NCBI GenBank assembly: GCA_018650845.1
Contig: JABIFF010000008.1
Location: forward strand, 308,484-372,483
Direction: 5' to 3'
From: Chloroflexota bacterium
Lineage (GTDB): Bacteria; Chloroflexota; Dehalococcoidia; Lucifugimonadales; Lucifugimonadaceae
Length of the DNA stretch: 64,000 nucleotides
Position numbers and translations under genes: made by a program. This document shows, one piece after another, positions 43,694 to 51,891 of this stretch. The notes under the pieces were generated by a model. It ran no database searches and was not told the origin of the DNA. It saw only the letters and a list, made by a program, of their open reading frames with translations. Every line of letters starts with the position of its first letter. The stretch's first letter is position 1.

Positions 43694-44796
43694 CAGATCC
43701 CAACCTCAAGGCGGAACTGAATCTTTCTGACAAACGCCTTTTTCCAATTTGGGACAAAGTGCAGGCAGGCGAGCGTCTTTCGACTTCAGAAGGCGTGACT
43801 CTGCTTGAAACCGACGATCTCGCTGGGGTTGGTCGCATGGCCGATTTCGCGAAGAAGCGAGTTACAGGCGACAAGGTTTACTTTGTGCTCAACCGGCACG
43901 TGAACCCGACAAATATCTGTGTACTTAGCTGCAAATTCTGCGACTTCGCCAAGAAACCCGGCGACAAAGATGCCTATGAGATGTCGATCGAGGAAATACT
44001 CGATCACGTCGATGAAGACATCCACGAGATTCACATTGTTGGCGGGCATCACCCAACATGGCCATTCGAGTACTACGTCGAGATGGTCAAAGCCATCCAC
44101 GAAAAGGCACCCCACGTCCAGATCAAAGGCTTCACAGCCTCGGAAATCGACTACTTCCAGCGTCGCTGGAAAGTATCTCCAGAAGAATCGCTGGCGATAT
44201 TGAAAGAAGCCGGTCTGCAATCGATGCCCGGTGGGGGAGCTGAAGTGTTCTCATCACGAGTCCACAAAATTCTTCTCCCCGGCAAAGCAAACGCCGACCG
44301 ATGGGCTGAAATCCACAAAACTGCGCACCGTATGGATATTCCTACGAACTGCACACTGCTCTACGGGCACATCGAATCATTTGAAGAGCGAATCGAACAC
44401 CTTGTTCGGCTTCGCAATATTCAAGATGAGACTGGCGGCTTTTTGGCTTTCATCCCACTTGAGTACCAGGTTGGAATGACCAAGCTTCGACCTCGCCACA
44501 CGCCAGCCATGGACGATCTGAAGATGATCGCTGCTGCAAGGCTGATGCTCGACAACATCAAGTACATCAAGAGCTACTGGGTGATGCTTGGTGCTGCAAC
44601 TGCCAGCATAGGTCTCAACTTCGGTGCGAACGACCTCGACGGAACAATCGGTAAAGAACGTATCGCTCACGCCGCATTGGCTGAATCTCCTGCAGGTCAG
44701 GCAAGAGAATCGATGGCTTCTTCAATTCGAGATGCCCGCCGTATTCCGGTTGAACGTGACGCTCTCTACAACGAGATCAAGGTTTATGACCACTAA
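43672..44796 (+). CDS. mqnE: Aminofutalosine synthase
   Basis: MqnE is a radical-SAM enzyme that joins the chorismate-derived enolpyruvyl benzoate with SAM to form aminofutalosine. The 374-residue protein carries NRHVNPTNIC-VLSC-KFC, giving the CxxxCxxC cluster motif at about residues 83-90, plus GGHHP and SMPGGGAEVFS motifs shared with MqnC/CofH relatives. The NRHVNPTN form separates it from MqnC further down. It overlaps ubiD by 22 bases and mqnA by 11. Confidence 0.92.
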   Translation: MVPILEVADPNLKAELNLSDKRLFPIWDKVQAGERLSTSEGVTLLETDDLAGVGRMADFAKKRVTGDKVYFVLNRHVNPTNICVLSCKFCDFAKKPGDKDAYEMSIEEILDHVDEDIHEIHIVGGHHPTWPFEYYVEMVKAIHEKAPHVQIKGFTASEIDYFQRRWKVSPEESLAILKEAGLQSMPGGGAEVFSSRVHKILLPGKANADRWAEIHKTAHRMDIPTNCTLLYGHIESFEERIEHLVRLRNIQDETGGFLAFIPLEYQVGMTKLRPRHTPAMDDLKMIAAARLMLDNIKYIKSYWVMLGAATASIGLNFGANDLDGTIGKERIAHAALAESPAGQARESMASSIRDARRIPVERDALYNEIKVYDH

Positions 44797-45616
44797 TCAA
44801 CCTGATTCTCAACTGCTCAAAGTTGGGCACATGACGTATCTGAATTCGGAAGTTTTCTATCGAAAGCTCTCTTCAGATGCTTGCGAACTCGTCGCGCTGC
44901 CACCACGAGCGATGGCTGCCGCCGTCGAGAGTGGTGAATTACAGGCTGGCCCGCTCCCAATCGCGGAAGTTCATCGACTTGGCGACAAAATACGCTCGCT
45001 CGGAAACATGGGCGTTGCGTGTACCGGGGCGGCTCTCAGTGTGTTCCTGTTCTCGCACAAACCTGTCAAAGAGCTATCAGGCACAAACATCGCTGTGACA
45101 TCTCACACGGCAACATCGATTCAGCTTTTGCGTGTGCTATTTTCCGATTTATGGTCTATGTCAGATCACAGCTTTGTAGAAATGTCAGACGACCATTCCG
45201 CCGCGCTGGTAATTGGCGACCCTGCATTAAAAACGCTCGCATCCGGAACCTATGAATACTCATACGATCTCGGTTCAGCTTGGCAAACTCTGACAGGCTT
45301 GCCGTTCGTGTTCGCCGAATGGGTTGTTCGCTCCGATGCTCCAGCCGATCTTGTAGAAGCTTTCGAACGATCGTTGATCGAAGCGACACGAATTGGCGTG
45401 GAATCTGTCGAAGAGATAAGCCGACTCAGGTCTGACGAATCAATGTCAGAATCCGACGTTGCAACCTACGTCAGAAATTTTTCTTACTTCTTTGGGCCTG
45501 ACGAGCGATCGGGTCAACGAGAATTCAAACAACGACTCAGCAAGCTGCCTGAATGGCGACCAGCCGTGTCGGCAGCTAACGAAACATCAGAAACAAGGGC
45601 GGTTTCGGCTTCGTAA
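44786..45616 (+). CDS. mqnA: Chorismate dehydratase
   Basis: MqnA converts chorismate to 3-enolpyruvylbenzoate, the first step of the futalosine pathway. I start at ATG 44786, giving 276 residues beginning MTTNQPDSQLLKVGHMTYLN, because HMTYLN-type sequence lies at the start of family members; the frame is open 54 codons further upstream inside mqnE but that part is out of character. Internal motifs include LPPRAMAAAVESGELQAGPLP and ALVIGDPALK. The fold is periplasmic-binding-protein-like. Confidence 0.88.
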   Translation: MTTNQPDSQLLKVGHMTYLNSEVFYRKLSSDACELVALPPRAMAAAVESGELQAGPLPIAEVHRLGDKIRSLGNMGVACTGAALSVFLFSHKPVKELSGTNIAVTSHTATSIQLLRVLFSDLWSMSDHSFVEMSDDHSAALVIGDPALKTLASGTYEYSYDLGSAWQTLTGLPFVFAEWVVRSDAPADLVEAFERSLIEATRIGVESVEEISRLRSDESMSESDVATYVRNFSYFFGPDERSGQREFKQRLSKLPEWRPAVSAANETSETRAVSAS

Positions 45617-45639
45617 TCGAAAGTCGATCAGAAGAAACA

Positions 45640-46764
45640 ATGCTTCAGCAAATCACTGAAAAAGTATTCTCGGGAAAACGAATCACAAGCGAAGAAGGCC
45701 TGTGGTTGATGCAGGAAGCGGAACTACTTGATCTTGCTCCGCTCGCTGAATACTGGCGTCAAAGTCACAATCCGAACAACGCCGTCTCGTACGTTATCGA
45801 CACGAATCTCAACTACACAAACTTGTGCGATGCCTACTGCTCGTTCTGTGCTTTCTACCGAACCGATCCCAACGATCCATCGGCGTATACCTACACCGTC
45901 GAGCAGATCATGGACAAGATCGAACGTGCTCGTAAAAACGGTGTTCGAACGGTTCTCATGCAGGGTGGGCTGAACTCCGAACTCCAACTCGACTACTACA
46001 CCGAGATGGTCAGCGAAACGAAGAAGCGATTCCCTGATGTAACTCCACACTACTGGTCAGCCCCTGAAATCGTTCGAATGAGCGAAGTTTCGGAATTGAA
46101 CTATGAACAGGTGTTCCAGGCTCTCTGGGACGCCGGGCAGCGTTCTATGCCCGGCGGTGGCTCGGAGATCCTCTCCAACGAAGTGAAAGCCACTGTGTCG
46201 AGGTTCAAACCTAAAGACACTGTCGCCCAGTGGACCGAAGTTCACGAAGCCGCCCACAAAGTAGGGCTTAAAACAACCGCCACGATGATGTACGGCCACG
46301 TCGAGAAAGATCGCCACATAATCGAATCACTCGAGCATATTCGCGGTGTTCAAGATCTCGCACTCAAGAACGGGAATGATGGTGGGTTCACTGCGTTCAT
46401 TCCGTGGTCTTACAAGAAGGACAACACGGCACTTGCCAAACTGGTAGACGATGAAGCGGGGCCAAACCAGTACCTGAGGATCATCGCTATCTCACGCATC
46501 ATGCTAGATAACGTCCCTCACATTCAGGCATCTTGGTTCTCAGAAGGTAAAAAGACCGGCCAAATCGCACTTCGCTTTGGTGCAGATGATTTCGGTGGGA
46601 CGCTGTTTGACGAGAACGTAATGCTCGCAGCTGGCTTCTATAACCGAACTACCGAGAACGAAGTGCGCGAGATGATTTCAGAGGCGGGGTACTCGCCAAT
46701 ACAACGGCTTACAAATTACGAACTAGTCGTAGGCTCAGGAGCTGAGCTGGCGTCGACCAAATAG
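45640..46764 (+). CDS. mqnC: Cyclic dehypoxanthinyl futalosine synthase
   Basis: MqnC is the radical-SAM cyclase that forms the bicyclic ring of the pathway from dehypoxanthine futalosine. The 374-residue protein has DTNLNYTNLCDAYCSFCAF, with the CxxxCxxC motif at about residues 63-70, and SMPGGGSEILS, LMQGGLN and TATMMYGH family motifs. AGAAGAA lies before the ATG, 23 bases after mqnA. It is a paralogue of MqnE in the same operon. Confidence 0.93.
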   Translation: MLQQITEKVFSGKRITSEEGLWLMQEAELLDLAPLAEYWRQSHNPNNAVSYVIDTNLNYTNLCDAYCSFCAFYRTDPNDPSAYTYTVEQIMDKIERARKNGVRTVLMQGGLNSELQLDYYTEMVSETKKRFPDVTPHYWSAPEIVRMSEVSELNYEQVFQALWDAGQRSMPGGGSEILSNEVKATVSRFKPKDTVAQWTEVHEAAHKVGLKTTATMMYGHVEKDRHIIESLEHIRGVQDLALKNGNDGGFTAFIPWSYKKDNTALAKLVDDEAGPNQYLRIIAISRIMLDNVPHIQASWFSEGKKTGQIALRFGADDFGGTLFDENVMLAAGFYNRTTENEVREMISEAGYSPIQRLTNYELVVGSGAELASTK

Positions 46765-46804
46765 ATATCGCATCATTTGCGATCGTAGAAGAACCCGAAT
46801 CACC

Positions 46805-47656
46805 ATGACTATCAACGACAACAACATTACTTTTGGCCACAGCCCCGACGCCGACGACGCTTTCATGTTCTTCGCTATGGAAGAGAAGATTGTTGAAATA
46901 CCGGGCTACTCGATCTCTCATCACATGGAAGACATCGAATCGCTGAACGTCCTTGCCGCAACAGGCAAACTTCCAGTAACTGCAATCTCTGCGGCGCGAT
47001 ATCCAGATGTCGCCGAACACTACCGCATCATGTCTTGCGGGTCATCTATCGGACGAAATTACGGCCCTATGGTCGTTTCCGTCGATCCAATGACTGAAGC
47101 TGACCTCGAAGGCAAAACTGTTGCAGTGCCTGGTCGATTTACCACCTCGTGGCTATTGTTCCAAATCTTTGGACCTAAAAACTGCACACCACTGTTCGTA
47201 GATTTCGATGATGTTGGCCCTGCGGTAACAGAAGGCCGTGCCGACGTCGGAATATTGCTGCACGAAGGCCAGATTCTTTACGAAAAGCTTGGGTTCCACG
47301 GAATCATGAGTCTTGGTGAGAAATGGCATGAAGCGACCGGGCTTCCAATCCCGCTTGGTGTCGATCTTGTTAGCCGCCACATTGGTGAAGAGCTCGCCCA
47401 GACAATTGCTGACGCCTCGTTGGCAAGCATCAACTACGCACGGGCCAATGAAGACGATGCACTTAAGTACGCACTTGGCTTTGGCAGAGGCATCGACCCC
47501 GCAGACGGTAAAAAGTTCGTTCGAATGTATGTGAACGAAGATACCGTCGATATGGGGCAAGAGGGCAGAAGCGCTCTTGAAAAACTGTTCTCTATGGCAG
47601 TTGAACGTGGAGTTCTCGCAGAACTTCCTGAACTAGACATCATCCAAGCGAATTAA
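46805..47656 (+). CDS. mqnD: 1,4-dihydroxy-6-naphthoate synthase
   Basis: MqnD releases 1,4-dihydroxy-6-naphthoate from cyclic dehypoxanthinyl futalosine. The 283-residue protein carries the family start ITFGHSPDADDAFMFFAM, plus AISAARYPDVAEHY, VAVPGRFTTSWLL and LLHEGQILYE. It is related to MqnA in fold. It closes the operon and is followed by a hairpin. The hydrolase MqnB is not in the operon. Confidence 0.93.
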   Translation: MTINDNNITFGHSPDADDAFMFFAMEEKIVEIPGYSISHHMEDIESLNVLAATGKLPVTAISAARYPDVAEHYRIMSCGSSIGRNYGPMVVSVDPMTEADLEGKTVAVPGRFTTSWLLFQIFGPKNCTPLFVDFDDVGPAVTEGRADVGILLHEGQILYEKLGFHGIMSLGEKWHEATGLPIPLGVDLVSRHIGEELAQTIADASLASINYARANEDDALKYALGFGRGIDPADGKKFVRMYVNEDTVDMGQEGRSALEKLFSMAVERGVLAELPELDIIQAN

Positions 47657-47668
47657 GAGTTAAACATG

Positions 47669-47694
47669 ACAGCCCACGTTAGTTAGTGGGCTGT
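47669..47694 (+). terminator. Hairpin terminator after mqnD
   Basis: ACAGCCCAC (47669-47677) pairs perfectly with GTGGGCTGT (47686-47694) across 8 bases. The following T content is modest (TGTTACTG), so termination may be partial. Confidence 0.55.
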
Positions 47695-47717
47695 TGTTAC
47701 TGATCTCAGGACGAGAG

Positions 47718-48083
47718 CTATTCGAGGATCTTCTCAAGATCGGTCAGCGTGAACGGCTTAGGCATAAATGCATCAGCCCCAAGCGCCATAAGGCCGTCTA
47801 GTTCGGCTGGCTGAGCATGTGCGCTCATAACGATCACTCGATCAGGGCGTTTGTAGTTACCTTTGCGTAGTTCTCGTAGCACTTCGTAGCCGTCGACTTT
47901 AGGCATCATCAAATCGAGCAGGAGAGTTCCAAATTTTTGCTCTTCGAGTGCCTTCAGGGCTTGCTCGCCATTAAAAGCGGTTACAACTTCGGTAATGCCC
48001 AATTCCTCAAGCATTGCGATTACAGCATCGCGAGTTGCCGCATCATCTTCGGCTATCAGCACTAATTCTGCTCCTGAACCCAT
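47718..48083 (-). CDS. Stand-alone response regulator receiver domain
   Basis: This 121-residue single-domain receiver has the acidic pocket ED/D (LIAEDDAATRDAV), a phosphoacceptor Asp in LLLDLMMPKVDGYEV (about residue 57), a Ser switch (VIVMSAHA) and a conserved Lys (FMPKPF). It has no output domain, so it likely acts by protein contacts. A second receiver lies upstream on the same strand, 147 bases away. No histidine kinase is nearby. Confidence 0.9.
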   Translation of the reverse strand: MGSGAELVLIAEDDAATRDAVIAMLEELGITEVVTAFNGEQALKALEEQKFGTLLLDLMMPKVDGYEVLRELRKGNYKRPDRVIVMSAHAQPAELDGLMALGADAFMPKPFTLTDLEKILE

Positions 48084-48230
48084 AAATTACCTAAATGGGC
48101 TTGTTGGCGACTTTGCCAATTAAGATCACGTAATTTGCAATTATGGCTAAATCCCAACGCACTGGCATGTGGAAATACACCATTATTTGCAGTAATACGC
48201 ACTTAGCCCTCTATTTGTTTTCGACATGAA

Positions 48231-48605
48231 CTAGTCGAAAAGAGCGTTTTTTAACTGTTCCAGCTTGAACGGTTTCGAGAGAATCTTGTCTACCCCAACG
48301 TCGTCCAGATGCTGGTCATTGAAAGGGTTGGCATGCCCGGTCATCAAAACAACTCGATCCGGTCGCTTGATGTCAGGATCTTTTCGAATTGCCTCGAGGA
48401 TTTCCATCCCGCTGATACTAGGTAGAACAAGATCAACCAATACCAGATCAGGCGAAAGCGACTTCAATCCTTCGATTCCTTTGGCGCCATCTTCTGCAAA
48501 ATGCACGTCGTAGTCACCCAGGAAATCTAAGCCTGCGTCTACGGCGTATCGAATCGATTCTTCATCGTCGATCACCAGAATTCGAGTTTTTGCTTGTTCG
48601 GTCAA
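48231..48605 (-). CDS. Stand-alone response regulator receiver domain (second)
   Basis: This 124-residue single receiver has the acidic pair (ILVIDDEESIR), phosphoacceptor Asp in LVLVDLVLPSISGMEIL (about residue 57), Thr switch (VVLMTGHA) and Lys (ILSKPF). It has no DNA-binding or enzymatic output. The two receivers differ clearly in sequence, so they are not a recent duplication. The cognate kinase is unknown. Confidence 0.9.
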   Translation of the reverse strand: MTEQAKTRILVIDDEESIRYAVDAGLDFLGDYDVHFAEDGAKGIEGLKSLSPDLVLVDLVLPSISGMEILEAIRKDPDIKRPDRVVLMTGHANPFNDQHLDDVGVDKILSKPFKLEQLKNALFD

Positions 48606-48776
48606 TTGCCTGACACTGTAGTCTGCTTGTATTGCGAACGGTGGATTGCCGCAATGAATCGCTTCGCCGGAAGTATACGTTTACTAGAGACGAATAAAAG
48701 ATCGGTGAACACTCCGCACTCTTGGAATAGTCATTTCGATCCGAATTAACACCAACATTTCATAGGAAGTCGCCAC

Positions 48777-49562
48777 TTGAGGCAAAATCCGAACCAGCGT
48801 CAATCATTCTCCGCCAGCATTAGTGGATCACCTGCAACGAGTGTAATTGCAGGGCTAAACATCCTCTTTTTTCTCGGTGTACTACTTACTGGCGGTGCTG
48901 GCACAAAAAATTTGCTCGATTGGGGCGCTAAATACGGACCCTACATCGCAGAAGGTCAGTACTGGCGGTTGGCACTTCCAATGTTTTTGCACGTTGGTTT
49001 CTTCCATCTGCTAACTAATCTTTTCGGGTTGGTGATATTTGGTTCGATGGTGGAACGAATATTCAAAACTCGAAATTTCGTTGTCGTCTACCTAACCGCC
49101 GGCATCATGGGCAACGTCATTAGCTATTTGGCAGGCCCGAACCCCGGTGTGGGCGCCAGTGGAGCCGTATTCGGTGTGTTTGGGGCGTTCGGTGTTTATC
49201 TGTTGCTCAACCGAAGAGCTCTCGGACAACAGGGCCGCCAGCAATTGACCTCTATAGGTCTGATAGTCGGGATTAACGTCGTATTGGGGCTAACTACTTC
49301 TGGTATCGACAATGCAGCGCATATGGGTGGCCTTCTTGCGGGAGGATTAGTCGCATACCTAATCGCCCCACGAGAACGACTATTTTCCGTCGAGACGCCG
49401 TTCAATTTTGGAACGCCGCGACTCGCGATGAGAACTGGTCCTCAACCGGGGTCAAGAGTTGTGCTGGCGATCGCCGTAATTCTTGTCTTGGCCAGTGCCA
49501 TAACTTGGTACGTAAGTGGGACTTACGAAACCAACATCCTTGGTCAAAAAATCCCCGGATAA
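48777..49562 (+). CDS. Rhomboid family intramembrane serine protease
   Basis: This 261-residue polytopic membrane protease has YWRLALPMFLHVGFFHLLTNLFGL (His and Asn of the oxyanion region), the catalytic serine in VGASGAVFGVFG (GxSG, about residue 125) and the catalytic His in DNAAHMGGLLAGGL (about 182). The start is TTG with AGGAAG about 9 bases upstream. It has a short C-terminal extra helix. The substrate is unknown. Confidence 0.9.
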   Translation: MRQNPNQRQSFSASISGSPATSVIAGLNILFFLGVLLTGGAGTKNLLDWGAKYGPYIAEGQYWRLALPMFLHVGFFHLLTNLFGLVIFGSMVERIFKTRNFVVVYLTAGIMGNVISYLAGPNPGVGASGAVFGVFGAFGVYLLLNRRALGQQGRQQLTSIGLIVGINVVLGLTTSGIDNAAHMGGLLAGGLVAYLIAPRERLFSVETPFNFGTPRLAMRTGPQPGSRVVLAIAVILVLASAITWYVSGTYETNILGQKIPG

Positions 49563-49618
49563 CCTTTCGATTTACGCTGCTTGATTCGATCAGATGTATA
49601 CTCTAGGCACTGCTTTTA

Positions 49619-49637
49619 ATTGATATTGAGTATCAAT
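49619..49637. promoter_or_regulatory. Fur/Zur-type operator before the zinc operon
   Basis: ATTGATATTGAGTATCAAT is an inverted repeat with 7-base arms and a 5-base centre, and can also be read as a Fur-like 7-1-7 site (TGATATT-G-AGTATCA, one mismatch). It directly abuts AAGGAG (49638-49643), so a bound regulator would also cover the ribosome site. A TATACT at 49597-49602 could be the -10. Confidence 0.65.
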
Positions 49638-49644
49638 AAGGAGA

Positions 49645-50109
49645 ATGTGCACGATACCCGCCGACACAGCTCAAATAATCGAGACTAGCCTGATCACTGC
49701 TCTGGAAGATCGCGGTCTGCGCAAAACGACTGCCCGAGCTGCTGTTACCCAGCGAATCGAACTCGCTGGCGACGCCTTCACTGCTGAGCAACTGTGTAGA
49801 GAATTACCAGAGGTTGGCAGAGCAACGGTCTATCGCACGATCAGGCACCTGGTCGATGCAGGAGCACTTTGCAAACTGCCGATTCTCGATGGCGCTCCCA
49901 TGTACAGCGTTGCGAGAGTTGAGCACCACCACCACACAATATGTTCTCGTTGTGGCGCTGTCGGTGAGTTTCGCCACAGTACAGTCGAGCGCGTAATGCG
50001 ATCACTCGAAAAAGAGATCGACGGCGATATTGTGGGCCACAGAATGGAAATATTCATCACCTGCAACCAGTGCCTTGCAGCTATTGCCGAAGGTGAATCT
50101 CATGACTAA
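49645..50109 (+). CDS. zur: Fur family regulator, probably zinc-responsive (Zur-like)
   Basis: This 154-residue Fur-family protein has an N-terminal winged helix (RGLRKTTARAAVTQRIELAG, ELPEVGRATVYRTIRHLVDAGAL) and a C-terminal dimer/metal domain with a run of four His (VEHHHHTICSRCG) and two CxxC pairs (CSRC, CNQC) for structural zinc. The gene leads an operon with ZnuC and ZnuB, so zinc is the likely metal. The AAGGAG is only one base from this ATG, which is abnormally close; no other in-frame ATG, GTG or TTG follows soon. The stop overlaps the znuC start. Confidence 0.85.
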   Translation: MCTIPADTAQIIETSLITALEDRGLRKTTARAAVTQRIELAGDAFTAEQLCRELPEVGRATVYRTIRHLVDAGALCKLPILDGAPMYSVARVEHHHHTICSRCGAVGEFRHSTVERVMRSLEKEIDGDIVGHRMEIFITCNQCLAAIAEGESHD

Positions 50110-50959
50110 CGACGAGACTCAGACGCCGCTAGCATTCTCGGACTCAATTGATACTGAATCTCAAAAAGTCTCAAGTCATGATGGCCAGTTACTGAGGCCT
50201 GATGAAATCCCGATTCGATTCGATGAAACATGGTTCAGCTATAACTCTGAGCCAGTTGTTCGAGATATTAATTTTTCAATCACCCCGGGTGAGTTTGCTG
50301 CAATACTTGGCCCCAATGGCTCAGGTAAAACAACTCTGATGAAACTGGCTTTGGGCTTGCTCAAACCAACGTCGGGTCAAGTGCTGTTATTCGGCGAACC
50401 AGCCGAGAGTTTCACCGACTGGCACCGTGTCGGCTACGTCCCTCAACGTACTCAGGCAACAGAATCGAGATTCCCCGCTTCGGTGCGTGAGATCGTAAAT
50501 TTCGGATCGTACGCAGGGTTCAACCCTCTAGCGATTTTCAAACGAAAGAATACTTCCAGAGTTGACGAAGCAATGGAAATGGCCGGGATTCAGCATCTCG
50601 CCGAGAGAAGAGTTTCCGATCTTTCAGTAGGGCAACAGCAGCGAATGCTGATCGCTCGATCACTCGTCCGACGTCCTGATCTGCTGGTGATGGACGAACC
50701 TGTGGCCGGTGTTGATGCTGCGGGTGAAGAACAGTTTCACTCGATGGTTCGACGCCTAAATCGTGAACTGGGCATAACTATTGTGATGGTGTCGCACGAC
50801 ATCGGGGCAGTAATGCGTGAGGCGACCACTTGCGCCTGTGTAAACGGCGATATCGTATTTCACGGTCCTGTGCACCAACTCGATGCTCAAGCACTTTCAG
50901 GTCTATATGGCTTCCCTGTGGACGTGCTCATGCACGATCCGGAGCACACCCACAGGTAA
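50102..50959 (+). CDS. znuC: Metal (zinc) ABC transporter ATP-binding protein
   Basis: This 285-residue ABC ATPase has Walker A GPNGSGKTT (about residue 75), Q-loop VPQRTQ, signature LSVGQQQR, Walker B LLVMDEP and the H-loop VSHD. The FETWFSYNSEPV-like N-terminus and C-terminal HDPEHTHR suit the metal-importer group. I start at ATG 50102, which overlaps the regulator's stop, rather than at an earlier frame inside that gene. It energises import with the ZnuB permease encoded next. Confidence 0.92.
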   Translation: MTNDETQTPLAFSDSIDTESQKVSSHDGQLLRPDEIPIRFDETWFSYNSEPVVRDINFSITPGEFAAILGPNGSGKTTLMKLALGLLKPTSGQVLLFGEPAESFTDWHRVGYVPQRTQATESRFPASVREIVNFGSYAGFNPLAIFKRKNTSRVDEAMEMAGIQHLAERRVSDLSVGQQQRMLIARSLVRRPDLLVMDEPVAGVDAAGEEQFHSMVRRLNRELGITIVMVSHDIGAVMREATTCACVNGDIVFHGPVHQLDAQALSGLYGFPVDVLMHDPEHTHR

Positions 50960-50964
50960 TACAG

Positions 50965-51885
50965 ATGCCAGAGATTTTTCAATACGAATTCATGAACCGA
51001 GCAATTATTGCTTCGGTGTTAGTTGGCGCTACAGCCCCAGCTTTCGGTGTATTCCTCGTTCTGCGCCGACTCTCGTTGATTGCCGACACGCTTTCTCACG
51101 TTGCGCTTGCTGGAGTCGCAATTGCCTTACTCACCAAAACATTTGCTCCTGCGGTGGCATTGATCGCAACTACAGGAGCTGCGGTCTCAATCGAAGAGCT
51201 TCGCATGCGCCGACTTCTACCCGGCGACGCTGCACTGGCCGTGTTCCTCTACGGCGCGCTGGCGGTGGCGGTAGTGCTGATCAGCATTGCCGACGGATTC
51301 AACAGCACGTTATTTTCGTACTTGTTTGGCAGTGTGTTGACAGTCACTCAAACCGATCTGTGGTGGATGGCGGTTCTCGCAGTAGTTATTACTCTGTTTA
51401 TGTTGATGTTCAGCTCCGAACTCGCCCAGATCACGTTCGATCCCGATCTAGCGCGAATCAATGGTGTCCGAGTACATCTATTGAATCTAGGACTTGCAGT
51501 TCTGACGGGAGCAACTATTACCGTTTCAATGCGAGTCGTTGGAGTGCTTTTAGTCGGAGCACTTATCGTTATTCCAGTGTTGATAAGCCTGAGAATTACG
51601 AAGGGGCTAACACGAACGGTAATCGCTGCATCGCTGACCGGCGTGGTAGTCGCTGTAATCGGAATGGTTATTGCGTACTACGCCGATGTCGCACCGGGCG
51701 GAAGCGTTGTTCTAACTGCGATAACCCTGTTGATCATCGCTGAAACGGGAGCGTTCGTGAATCGAATACGTAATCGCAACGGCCAACAGATAGCAGTTGT
51801 AGATCATGCCCACGCCCATGAATCGCATGCACACGGTGTCGATGATCAGGCCGACCATGATCACGACCAGCACTCACATCGCTAG
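50965..51885 (+). CDS. znuB: Metal (zinc) ABC transporter permease with His-rich tail
   Basis: This 306-residue ZnuB/MntB-type permease starts at ATG 50965 (MPEIFQYEFMNRAIIASVLV) and has about eight hydrophobic segments, including LVLRRLSLIADTLSHVALAGVA-type family sequence near the N-terminus. The last 25 or so residues are packed with His and Asp (DHAHAHESHAH, DHDHDQHSHR), a likely cytoplasmic metal-binding tail. No ZnuA-type binding protein is encoded in this window, so it must lie elsewhere or be replaced. It ends 6 bases from the convergent MFS gene. Confidence 0.92.
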   Translation: MPEIFQYEFMNRAIIASVLVGATAPAFGVFLVLRRLSLIADTLSHVALAGVAIALLTKTFAPAVALIATTGAAVSIEELRMRRLLPGDAALAVFLYGALAVAVVLISIADGFNSTLFSYLFGSVLTVTQTDLWWMAVLAVVITLFMLMFSSELAQITFDPDLARINGVRVHLLNLGLAVLTGATITVSMRVVGVLLVGALIVIPVLISLRITKGLTRTVIAASLTGVVVAVIGMVIAYYADVAPGGSVVLTAITLLIIAETGAFVNRIRNRNGQQIAVVDHAHAHESHAHGVDDQADHDHDQHSHR

Positions 51886-51891
51886 GAAAAT

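Noticed and set aside
44624..44785. Upstream extension of mqnA inside mqnE
   Set aside because: It is a shadow of mqnE; the ATG at 44786 fits the family N-terminus.
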